Below are positions 33,826 through 42,096 of a DNA stretch of 64,000 nucleotides, piece after piece (the first letter of the stretch is position 1; every line of letters starts with the position of its first letter). The notes beneath the pieces are model-generated. The model made no database searches. It was not told where the DNA came from and worked only from the letters and a program-made list of their open reading frames with translations. This DNA comes from Clostridiales bacterium (GTDB taxonomy: Bacteria > Bacillota > Clostridia > Lachnospirales > Lachnospiraceae). The position numbers and the translations under genes were made by a program. Location of the stretch: the NCBI GenBank assembly GCA_019424245.1, contig JAHYZV010000003.1, forward strand, positions 62,001-126,000, written 5' to 3'.

Positions 33826-35499
33826 ATGATAAGTGATAACGCCAGAAGTGGTATGCAGCAGGCACCTGCACGAAGCCTTTTTAATGCACTTGGCTTCACA
33901 GCAGAAGAGATGAAGAAACCCATGATTGGTATTGTAAGCTCTTATAATGAGATTGTACCAGGTCATATGAATATTGATAAGATTGTCAATGCAGTTAAAT
34001 TAGGAGTTGCTGAGGCAGGCGGTGTGCCTGTAGTATTCCCTGCTATTGCAGTATGCGATGGTATTGCAATGGGACATGTCGGAATGAAATATTCTTTAGT
34101 AACAAGAGATTTAATTGCAGATTCAACAGAGTGTATGGCAATTGCACATCAGTTTGACGGACTTGTAATGGTTCCTAACTGTGATAAGAATGTTCCAGGA
34201 CTTTTAATGGCAGCAGCGAGACTTAATCTTCCAACTGTATTCGTATCAGGCGGACCAATGCTTGCAGGTCATGTTAAGGGGAAGAAGAGAAGCCTTTCTT
34301 CAATGTTTGAGGCTGTTGGTTCATATGCAGCAGGAACAATGACAGAGGAAGATGTACTTGAGTTTGAGGAAAAGGTATGCCCAACATGTGGTTCATGTTC
34401 AGGCATGTACACAGCCAATTCAATGAACTGCCTTACAGAGGCACTTGGTATGGGACTTCGAGGCAATGGTACAATTCCAGCCGTATATTCAGAGAGAATC
34501 AAGCTTGCAAAGCACGCAGGCATGGCTGTTATGGATATGGTTAATAAGGGAATCACAGCAAGAGATATCATCACTAAGGATTCTATTATGAATGCCCTTA
34601 CAGTAGATATGGCACTTGGATGTTCTACTAATTCAATGCTTCACCTTCCAGCTATTGCACATGAGATAGGATTTGATTTCGATATCAAATTCGCTAACCC
34701 AATAAGCGAAAAGACTCCTAATCTCTGCCACCTTGCACCAGCAGGTCCAACATACATGGAAGACCTTAATGAAGCAGGCGGTGTATATGCAGTTATGAAA
34801 GAGCTTGCAGATATCGGACTTCTTAATACAGACTGCATGACAGTTTCAGGAAAGACAATCGGAGAGTGTATAGCAACAGCATACAACCGTAATCCTGAAG
34901 TCATAAGAACAGTTGATAATGCATACAGTAAGACAGGTGGTCTTGCAGTTCTTTCAGGAAATCTTGCACCAGACGGATCAGTAGTCAAGCGTTCAGCAGT
35001 TGTTCCAGAGATGCTTGTACATGAAGGACCGGCAAGAGTATTTGATTCAGAAGAAGATGCAATTGCTGCTATTAAGGGTGGTAAGATTGTTGAAGGTGAT
35101 GTAGTTGTTATCCGTTACGAAGGTCCTAAGGGCGGTCCTGGTATGAGAGAAATGCTTAATCCTACATCAGCTATTGCAGGTATGGGACTTGGCTCATCAG
35201 TTGCTCTTATTACAGATGGACGATTCTCAGGTGCAAGCCGTGGAGCTTCTATTGGTCATGTATCACCAGAGGCTGCTGTTGGCGGACCTATTGCTTTAGT
35301 TGAAGAAGGAGATATCATCAGCATTGATATTCCGGGACTTAAACTTGAACTTAAGGTTTCAGATGAAGAGCTTGCTGCAAGAAAGGCTAAGTGGCAGCCA
35401 AGAGAACCTAAGGTAACAACAGGATACTTAAAGAGATATGCTTCACTCGTTACATCAGGAAACAGAGGAGCCATTCTTAAAAGTTCAGCAGATGAGTAA
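33826..35499 (+). CDS. ilvD: Dihydroxy-acid dehydratase
   Basis: A 557-aa Fe-S dehydratase that makes 2-keto acids in isoleucine and valine synthesis. The cluster cysteines and their context (VPNCDKNVPGLLMA and CPTCGSCSGMYTANSMNCL) are intact, as is the C-terminal TDGRFSGASRGASIGHVSPEA. The length is normal. AAGGAGAT precedes the ATG. It lies between leuB and ilvB with 34-50-base gaps and no terminator, so a leuB-ilvD-ilvB operon is likely. Confidence 0.97.
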   Translation: MISDNARSGMQQAPARSLFNALGFTAEEMKKPMIGIVSSYNEIVPGHMNIDKIVNAVKLGVAEAGGVPVVFPAIAVCDGIAMGHVGMKYSLVTRDLIADSTECMAIAHQFDGLVMVPNCDKNVPGLLMAAARLNLPTVFVSGGPMLAGHVKGKKRSLSSMFEAVGSYAAGTMTEEDVLEFEEKVCPTCGSCSGMYTANSMNCLTEALGMGLRGNGTIPAVYSERIKLAKHAGMAVMDMVNKGITARDIITKDSIMNALTVDMALGCSTNSMLHLPAIAHEIGFDFDIKFANPISEKTPNLCHLAPAGPTYMEDLNEAGGVYAVMKELADIGLLNTDCMTVSGKTIGECIATAYNRNPEVIRTVDNAYSKTGGLAVLSGNLAPDGSVVKRSAVVPEMLVHEGPARVFDSEEDAIAAIKGGKIVEGDVVVIRYEGPKGGPGMREMLNPTSAIAGMGLGSSVALITDGRFSGASRGASIGHVSPEAAVGGPIALVEEGDIISIDIPGLKLELKVSDEELAARKAKWQPREPKVTTGYLKRYASLVTSGNRGAILKSSADE

Positions 35500-35549
35500 T
35501 ATTTAATATAATTATAAAAAGACATTAAAGAGAAATCAGGAGAAGATAA

Positions 35550-37232
35550 ATGAAGTTAAATGGTTCAGAGATAATTGTTGAATGCTTGAAAGAACAGGGC
35601 GTTGATACAATATTTGGATACCCTGGTGGAGCTATTCTTAATGTATATGATGCTCTTTATAAGCATTCAGATGAGATAACTCATATTCTTACATCACATG
35701 AGCAGGGTGCATCGCACGCTGCTGATGGATATGCTAGGGCAACAGGTAAGGTTGGTGTATGTTTTGCAACATCAGGTCCAGGAGCGACTAACCTTGTAAC
35801 AGGTATTGCAACTGCATATATGGATTCAGTTCCTATGGTTGCAATTACATGTAATGTAACAGTTCCTCTTCTTGGAAGAGACAGCTTTCAGGAGATTGAT
35901 ATAGCGGGTGTTACAATGCCAATTACAAAGCACAGCTATATTGTTAAGAATGTAAAGGACCTTGCCAAGACATTAAGAAATGCTTTCAGAATTGCCAAGG
36001 AAGGAAGACCGGGTCCGGTATTAGTTGATGTTACTAAGGATGTAACAGCAGCAGAGTGTGAGTACACACCAAGAGTTCCAAAGCCTGTAGACAGAATTAC
36101 AGCAAGCATTAAGGAAGAAGATATTGATAAGGCTGTGACACTTATTAAGAAAGCTAAGAAGCCATATGTATTCGTTGGTGGCGGAGCTGTTATATCAGAG
36201 GCATCTGATGAACTTAAGAAGTTTGTTGAGAAGGTTGATGCACCGGTATGTGACTCACTTATGGGTAAGGGTGCATTTGACGGATCTAATGAAAGATACA
36301 CAGGAATGCTTGGTATGCATGGTACTAAGACATCTAACTACGGAGTTTCAGAGTGTGATCTTCTTATCGTGGTTGGTGCAAGATTCTCAGACCGTGTTAC
36401 TGGAAATACTAAGAAATTTGCTAAGAATGCAAAGATTCTGCAGTTTGATGTTGATGCAGCTGAGATTAACAAGAATGTCAGGACAGATGCACATGTACTA
36501 GGAGATGCTAAAGAGATTCTTAAGAGAATCAATGATAAGTTAGATAATCAGGATCACTCAGACTGGATGGAACACATCAAGTCTTATAAGCTTGATTATC
36601 CTATGAGATATAACAGAGATATTCTTAACGGACCTCTTATCATGGAGAAGATATACGAGATTACAAATGGTGATGCAATTATTACAACAGATGTTGGACA
36701 GCATCAGATGTGGGCTGCACAGCATTATAAGTTCAAAGAGCCAAGAACACTTCTTACATCAGGCGGACTTGGAACTATGGGATATGGTCTTGGTGCATGT
36801 ATAGGTGCCAAGGTTGGACGTAAGGATAAGACAGTTGTTAATATTGCAGGTGATGGCTGCTTCCGTATGAATATGAATGAAGTTGCAACAGCAACCAGAT
36901 ATAACATTCCTATTATTGAAGTTATATTTAATAACCATGTACTTGGTATGGTTAGACAGTGGCAGGATCTTTTCTATGGCAAGAGATATTCAGCTACAGT
37001 TCTTGATGATCAGGTAGATTTTGTTAAGGTTTCAGAAGGAATGGGAGCCAAGGCTTACAGTGTTGATACAATAGAGGAGTTTGAGAAAGCATTTAAAGAA
37101 GCAATCGAACTCAATATTCCATGTGTTATTGACTGTCATATTGACAGAGAAGACAAGGTATTCCCTATGGTTTCACCGGGGGCTGCAATCTCAGAGGCAT
37201 TCGACAGAGAAGACCTTAATAACAAGAAATAA
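35550..37232 (+). CDS. ilvB: Acetolactate synthase, large (catalytic) subunit
   Basis: A 560-aa ThDP enzyme forming acetolactate or acetohydroxybutyrate. The N-terminal GYPGGAILNVYDAL and SHEQGASHAADGYARATGKVGV carry the catalytic Glu. GPGATNLVTGIATAYMDSVP, the FAD-binding middle domain and the C-terminal ThDP motif (AGDGCFRMNMNEVATATRYNIP) follow. No regulatory small subunit (ilvN/ilvH) follows; the next gene, serC, has its own promoter, so the partner must lie elsewhere or be absent. AGGAGAAG precedes the ATG. Confidence 0.96.
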   Translation: MKLNGSEIIVECLKEQGVDTIFGYPGGAILNVYDALYKHSDEITHILTSHEQGASHAADGYARATGKVGVCFATSGPGATNLVTGIATAYMDSVPMVAITCNVTVPLLGRDSFQEIDIAGVTMPITKHSYIVKNVKDLAKTLRNAFRIAKEGRPGPVLVDVTKDVTAAECEYTPRVPKPVDRITASIKEEDIDKAVTLIKKAKKPYVFVGGGAVISEASDELKKFVEKVDAPVCDSLMGKGAFDGSNERYTGMLGMHGTKTSNYGVSECDLLIVVGARFSDRVTGNTKKFAKNAKILQFDVDAAEINKNVRTDAHVLGDAKEILKRINDKLDNQDHSDWMEHIKSYKLDYPMRYNRDILNGPLIMEKIYEITNGDAIITTDVGQHQMWAAQHYKFKEPRTLLTSGGLGTMGYGLGACIGAKVGRKDKTVVNIAGDGCFRMNMNEVATATRYNIPIIEVIFNNHVLGMVRQWQDLFYGKRYSATVLDDQVDFVKVSEGMGAKAYSVDTIEEFEKAFKEAIELNIPCVIDCHIDREDKVFPMVSPGAAISEAFDREDLNNKK

Positions 37233-37240
37233 TTCATATA

Positions 37241-37269
37241 TTGACTTTAATGTGATAAAGGACTAAAAT
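37241..37269 (+). promoter_or_regulatory. Promoter for serC-serA
   Basis: TTGACT (37241-37246) and TAAAAT (37264-37269) with exactly 17 bp between, about 36 bp before the serC GTG. Confidence 0.7.
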
Positions 37270-37305
37270 AGTTTTTAATAATTTATATTTTAGGAGGAAG
37301 AAAAG

Positions 37306-38406
37306 GTGAGTAGAGTTTATAACTTTAGCGCTGGTCCAGCTGTTTTACCAGAGGAAGTACTCAAAGAAGCAGCAGATGAAATGTTAGATTACCAGGGAAG
37401 CGGTCAGTCGGTAATGGAAATGAGCCACAGATCCAAGGTTTATGACAACATCATCAAAGAGGCAGAGAAGGATTTAAGAGACCTTCTTAACATCCCAGAT
37501 AACTATAAGGTGTTATTTTTACAGGGTGGTGCATCGCAGTTCTTCGCTGAAGTGCCTATGAACCTTATGAAGAATAAGAAAGCAGGTTATATCCTTACAG
37601 GACAGTGGGCTAAGAAAGCATTTGCAGAAGCTAAGATATATGGAGAGGCTGTTGAGCTTGCTTCATCAGCAGACAAGACATTTTCATATATTCCAGACTG
37701 CTCAGATCTTGATATTCCAGAGGATCTTGACTATGTATATATCTGTGAGAACAACACAATTTACGGAACAAAGTATAAGACATTACCTAACACTAAGGGT
37801 CATATTCTTGTATCAGATGTTTCATCATGCTTCTTATCAGAGCCTATGGATGTAACTAAGTACGGCGTTGTATACGGCGGTGTCCAGAAGAACATCGGAC
37901 CAGCAGGCGTTGTAATTGCTATTATCAGAGAAGACCTTATAACAGATGACGTTCTTCCAGGAACTCCTACAATGCTTAAGTGGAAGACACAGGCAGATGC
38001 AGATTCTCTTTATAATACACCACCATGCTACAATATCTATATCTGTGGCAAGGTGTTCAAGTGGATTAAGAAAATGGGTGGACTTTCAGCAATGAAGGAA
38101 CACAATGAGAAGAAGGCTAAGATTCTTTATGATTTCCTTGATGAGAGCAAGTTATTCATGGGAACAGTTGTTAAGGAAGACCGTTCACTTATGAATGTAC
38201 CTTTTGTATGCAACATTGAAGATAAAGAAGCTAAGGATGCTATGGAAGCTAAGTTCATTAAGGAAGCTGCAGCTGCAGGATTTGTTAACCTTAAGGGACA
38301 CAGAACAGTTGGCGGTATGAGAGCATCTATCTACAATGCTATGCCAATCGAAGGTGTAGAGAAGCTTGTTGAATTCATGAAGAAGTTCGAGAAGGAGAAT
38401 GCATAA
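37306..38406 (+). CDS. serC: Phosphoserine aminotransferase
   Basis: A 366-aa PLP transaminase for the second step of serine synthesis. The N-terminus YNFSAGPAVLPEEVLKEA, the FLQGGASQFFAEVPMNL stretch and the PLP-lysine region VVYGGVQKNIGPAGVVI are typical, and the length is normal. GTG start with GGAGG eight bases before. Its stop overlaps the serA start by one base, so the two are translationally coupled. Confidence 0.97.
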   Translation: MSRVYNFSAGPAVLPEEVLKEAADEMLDYQGSGQSVMEMSHRSKVYDNIIKEAEKDLRDLLNIPDNYKVLFLQGGASQFFAEVPMNLMKNKKAGYILTGQWAKKAFAEAKIYGEAVELASSADKTFSYIPDCSDLDIPEDLDYVYICENNTIYGTKYKTLPNTKGHILVSDVSSCFLSEPMDVTKYGVVYGGVQKNIGPAGVVIAIIREDLITDDVLPGTPTMLKWKTQADADSLYNTPPCYNIYICGKVFKWIKKMGGLSAMKEHNEKKAKILYDFLDESKLFMGTVVKEDRSLMNVPFVCNIEDKEAKDAMEAKFIKEAAAAGFVNLKGHRTVGGMRASIYNAMPIEGVEKLVEFMKKFEKENA

Positions 38407-39569
38407 TGATTAATGTTAATTGTCTTAATAATATAGCGGCATGTGGTTTGAAGCTTTTTTCTGATGAGTATAATACAGAAAGCTCATTTGAAGATGCGCA
38501 GGCTGTACTTGTAAGAAGTGCCAAGATGCATGATATGGAGCTCAGTGATAATCTTCTTGCAATTGCAAGAGCAGGAGCTGGCGTTAATAATATTCCTCTT
38601 GACAAATGTGCAGAGGAAGGTATTGTTGTATTCAACACACCAGGAGCTAATGCTAACGCAGTTAAGGAACAGGTTATTGCAGCTATGCTTTTAGCATCAA
38701 GAGATTTAATCGGTGGTAACAAGTGGGTTGCAGATAATGCAGAAGACCCTGATATTGCCAAGGCAACTGAGAAGGCTAAGAAAGCATTTGCAGGACAGGA
38801 AATCAAGGGCAAGAAGCTTGGTGTTATCGGTCTTGGAGCAATTGGACAGTTAGTTGCCAATGCAGCTATAGCACTTGGAATGGAAGTATACGGATATGAC
38901 CCATATGTTTCAGTTAAGGCTGCATGGAATCTTTCAAGTGAAGTTAAGTACATATCTGATGTTAAGGATATCTATAAGGAATGTAACTATATTACAGTTC
39001 ATGTTCCTGCACTTGACAGCACTAAGGGAATGATTAATAAGGAAGCATTTGACCTTATGCAGGATGGAACAGTAATTATCAACTGTGCAAGAGATGTACT
39101 TGTTGATGAAGCTGCTATCGGTGAGGCACTTAAGTCTGGAAGAGTTAAGACTTATGTTTCAGATTTCCCTAACCCAACAACAGCTAAGATGGAAGGAGCA
39201 ATTGTTCTTCCTCATCTTGGAGCTTCAACAGCAGAAGCTGAAGATAACTGTGCTATTATGGCAGTTAATGAGCTTAGAAACTTTATCGAGAACGGTAATA
39301 TTGTCAATTCAGTTAATTACCCTAACTGTGATTGCGGAGTATGTGCAACTGAAGGAAGAATTACTGTATGCCACAAGAATGTTCCAGCGGTTATCAGTAA
39401 GATAACAACAGTTCTTGGTGCTGCAGGCATCAATATATCATCTATGGCTAACCAGTCAAGAGGTGATTATGCATATTCTCTCTTAGATATTGAAGCATCT
39501 GCACCAGAGGCAGTAGTTGAAGAGCTTTCAGCAATTGAAGGTGTTATCAAGGTAAGAGTTATTAAGTAA
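38406..39569 (+). CDS. serA: D-3-phosphoglycerate dehydrogenase
   Basis: A 387-aa NAD-dependent dehydrogenase, the first step of serine synthesis. The D-2-hydroxyacid fold shows GAGVNNIPLDKCAEEGIVVFNTPGAN, the Rossmann motif LGVIGLGAIGQLVANAA, INCARDVLVDE and LPHLGASTAEAEDN with the catalytic His. A C-terminal ACT domain (about residues 320-387; VPAVISKITTVLGAAGINI) suggests serine feedback control. AAGGAG lies just before the start inside the end of serC. A terminator follows. Confidence 0.96.
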   Translation: MINVNCLNNIAACGLKLFSDEYNTESSFEDAQAVLVRSAKMHDMELSDNLLAIARAGAGVNNIPLDKCAEEGIVVFNTPGANANAVKEQVIAAMLLASRDLIGGNKWVADNAEDPDIAKATEKAKKAFAGQEIKGKKLGVIGLGAIGQLVANAAIALGMEVYGYDPYVSVKAAWNLSSEVKYISDVKDIYKECNYITVHVPALDSTKGMINKEAFDLMQDGTVIINCARDVLVDEAAIGEALKSGRVKTYVSDFPNPTTAKMEGAIVLPHLGASTAEAEDNCAIMAVNELRNFIENGNIVNSVNYPNCDCGVCATEGRITVCHKNVPAVISKITTVLGAAGINISSMANQSRGDYAYSLLDIEASAPEAVVEELSAIEGVIKVRVIK

Positions 39570-39592
39570 TCATATATAATGATAATAATATC

Positions 39593-39633
39593 AAAGACCA
39601 GCCATTTGTTGTAACATTTGGCTGGTCTTTCTT
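39593..39633 (+). terminator. Intrinsic terminator after serA
   Basis: AAAGACCAGCCA (39593-39604) pairs with TGGCTGGTCTTT (39619-39630); the T run is interrupted by one C. Confidence 0.85.
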
Positions 39634-39642
39634 GTATTAAGG

Positions 39643-39671
39643 TTGTCTGAATGTTAAAATATATCTAATAT
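39643..39671 (+). promoter_or_regulatory. Putative promoter for the DUF1015 gene
   Basis: TTGTCT (39643-39648) and TAATAT (39666-39671) with a 17-bp spacer. Confidence 0.5.
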
Positions 39672-39716
39672 ATGAAAGTATAGTACTTAAGTTAAATAGT
39701 GCGGATGGAGGTTAGT

Positions 39717-40949
39717 ATGGCAGTAATAAGACCATTTGAATGTGTCAGACCGGCTGAGAAAGTGGCAGACAGAGTAGCAGCTCTTCCTTATGATGTGTAT
39801 GATTCAAAGGAAGCAAGAGCAGAGGTGGAAAGAGAACCATTATCATTTCTTAAGATTGACAGGGCAGAGACCCAGTTTGATGAATCAGTTGATATGTATA
39901 GTGAGCAGGTATATAAGAAAGCCCATGATATGCTTATGGAAGCTATAGATGATGGAACATTTATAACAGATAAGGACAAGGCATATTATGTGTATGAGCT
40001 TACAATGGATGGAAGGACACAGACAGGAATTGTAGCATGTGCTTCTATTGATGATTATCTTAACAATGTTATTAAGAAGCATGAGAACACAAGAGCTGAT
40101 AAGGAATTAGACAGAATTAACCATGTTGATACATGCAGTGCCCAGACTGGTCCTATATTCTTGGCATACAGAGCTAATGCAGTAATAAGTGCAGAGGTTG
40201 CCAAAGCTAAGCAGGAAAAGCCTGTATACAGTTTTACAGCGGTTGATGGAATAAGACATCAGGTCTGGAAAATAAGCAGTAAAGAATCTGTAGAGACAAT
40301 AGAGAACGCATTTGCAGGAATTAACCAGATATATATTGCGGACGGACACCACAGGGCAGCTTCTGCTGTAAAGGTAGGCTTACGCAGAAGAGAAGTTAAT
40401 CCGGGATATACAGGCAATGAAGAGTTCAATTATTTTCTGTCAGTATTATTTCCAGACGAAGAACTTATGATTATGCCATACAACAGAGTAGTTAAAGACT
40501 TAAATGGATTAACAGAAGAAGAGTTCATGGCAAAGATTAAAGATAAATTCACTGTAAGCGAGAGCAGTACACAGGTTGCACCTTCTAAGAAAGGTGAATT
40601 CGGAATGTATCTTGGCAAAAAATGGTACACACTCACAGCCAAAGAAGAAATCTTAAGCAGCGACCCGGTAGACGGCTTAGATGTAGCAGTACTCCAGAAC
40701 AACGTCTTAGAGCCACTCTTAGGAATCCACGACCCTAAGACAGATAAGAGAATAGACTTCGTAGGCGGAATCCGCGGTTTAGGCGAGCTTGAGAGAAGAT
40801 GTGATGAGGATTGTGTTCTTGCTTTTTCAATGTATGCAACTTCTATTGGAGAACTTTTTGCAGTAGCGGACGCAGGACTATTAATGCCGCCAAAGTCAAC
40901 ATGGTTTGAGCCTAAATTAAGAAGCGGATTATTCATACATAGATTCTAA
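39717..40949 (+). CDS. DUF1015 family protein
   Basis: A 410-aa protein of the DUF1015 family. The diagnostic start VIRPFECVRPAEKVADRVAALPYDVYDSKEA and the internal IYIADGHHRAASAVKVG are present. No biochemical function is firmly assigned that I can name. The gene lies next to serC-serA here, as it does in several related genomes, which hints at a role connected with serine or phosphoserine; that is inference from neighbourhood. It has its own promoter and an ATG at 39717 with GGAGG five bases upstream (an in-frame GTG at 39699 adds six residues). A large inverted-repeat element follows. Confidence 0.88.
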   Translation: MAVIRPFECVRPAEKVADRVAALPYDVYDSKEARAEVEREPLSFLKIDRAETQFDESVDMYSEQVYKKAHDMLMEAIDDGTFITDKDKAYYVYELTMDGRTQTGIVACASIDDYLNNVIKKHENTRADKELDRINHVDTCSAQTGPIFLAYRANAVISAEVAKAKQEKPVYSFTAVDGIRHQVWKISSKESVETIENAFAGINQIYIADGHHRAASAVKVGLRRREVNPGYTGNEEFNYFLSVLFPDEELMIMPYNRVVKDLNGLTEEEFMAKIKDKFTVSESSTQVAPSKKGEFGMYLGKKWYTLTAKEEILSSDPVDGLDVAVLQNNVLEPLLGIHDPKTDKRIDFVGGIRGLGELERRCDEDCVLAFSMYATSIGELFAVADAGLLMPPKSTWFEPKLRSGLFIHRF

Positions 40950-40975
40950 GTAGATATTAATCTGCTTTTTGCAGA

Positions 40976-41204
40976 AGTGTAGATGTGATGTGTGTATATT
41001 TTCGTGTGTGGTCGATTTATGACGAGCTGTGTGGGAGTTAATGCCGTTAGATGCATAAGCGCTGTGAATGAAAGCTCGTTCAAGCGAAGCGCGTTTGCTT
41101 TCATTCACAGTAAAAAACTTTGCAGATAACGGCATTTACTCCCACTAAGCGCAGGAATCATGAGACCACACACGAAAATATACACACATCACCACCACTA
41201 CACT
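40976..41204. repeat. Three-tier nested inverted repeat (about 230 bp)
   Basis: Outermost AGTGTAG/CTACACT (40976-40982 with 41198-41204) leads into a perfect 28-bp stem (40986-41013 with 41164-41191). Inside lies a 19-bp stem with one mismatch (41031-41049 with 41127-41145), then a perfect 14-bp stem (41062-41075 with 41097-41110). More than 60 bp are paired in one nested axis. No open reading frame of note is inside. It occupies nearly the whole gap between the DUF1015 and esterase genes and has no T run at its end. Confidence 0.8.
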
Positions 41205-41247
41205 ACAGACATAATATACAGAATTATTCAGCTAGAAGGAGAACATT

Positions 41248-42096
41248 ATGTTACATAATACTATTAATATAGATTTACCATATCAGGAGTTTGGAATAGA
41301 ACAACAGGGAAATGCAACAATTACTACTTACATCAAAGATGTATTTCCTAATGATCAGGATCCGTTTAAGAGACCTCTTATTGTTATCTGTCCGGGTGGC
41401 GGATATAATCATCATTCTCCAAGAGAAGGAGAAGCTATAGCTATTAAGATGCTTGATATGGGGTATAATGCTGTTGTATTAAGATACAGTCTTGCACCTG
41501 TTACGTATCCTGCACAGCTTTTTGAGGCAGCCTATACAATGAAGTATGTAAGAGATAATGCAGCAGAATGGGATGTTGATCCTGACAAAATCATTATCGC
41601 AGGGTTTTCAGCAGGAGGTCATGTTGCCGGACTTCTTGGAACAGGATGGAATTCAAAAAGACTTGATTATCTTCTGGAAAATGTACTTCACTGCAGTCAT
41701 GAGTATGTTAAGCCTGATGGCATGCTGTTAGGTTATCCTGTAATTACATCAGGAATTGATGCACACAGGGCATCGTTTGAGAGAAGTCTTGGAGAAAAAT
41801 ATGATGAGTTTATAGATGAAGTGTCTATAGAAAAGAGAGTGGATAAGGACACACCACCAGCATTCATATGGCATACATGTGAAGATAAGACAGTTCCGCT
41901 TGAAAATTCATTACTTATGGTGGAAGCGTTAAGAAAACAGGAGATTCCGTTTGATTATCATGTATATGCTAAAGGTACACATGGTCTTGGACTTGGCACA
42001 CGAGAGACTGCGACTAAGAATATGGGACATTATGAACCACAGGTGTCATCATGGACGGAATGCTTTAAACAGTGGATGGGGGTAATGTATGAATAA
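41248..42096 (+). CDS. Alpha/beta hydrolase, BD-FAE/acetyl-xylan-esterase type
   Basis: A 282-aa esterase with no signal peptide, so intracellular. It shows the oxyanion motif CPGGGYNHHS, the nucleophile elbow GFSAGGH, an acid residue in CEDKTVPLENSLL and the catalytic His in GTHGLGL. The family includes deacetylases acting on acetylated xylo- and manno-oligosaccharides; the substrate is not provable here. Its end overlaps the next gene, a GH13-like protein, by eight bases, so the two are coupled and may both act on intracellular carbohydrate. AGAAGGAG precedes the ATG. Confidence 0.88.
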   Translation: MLHNTINIDLPYQEFGIEQQGNATITTYIKDVFPNDQDPFKRPLIVICPGGGYNHHSPREGEAIAIKMLDMGYNAVVLRYSLAPVTYPAQLFEAAYTMKYVRDNAAEWDVDPDKIIIAGFSAGGHVAGLLGTGWNSKRLDYLLENVLHCSHEYVKPDGMLLGYPVITSGIDAHRASFERSLGEKYDEFIDEVSIEKRVDKDTPPAFIWHTCEDKTVPLENSLLMVEALRKQEIPFDYHVYAKGTHGLGLGTRETATKNMGHYEPQVSSWTECFKQWMGVMYE

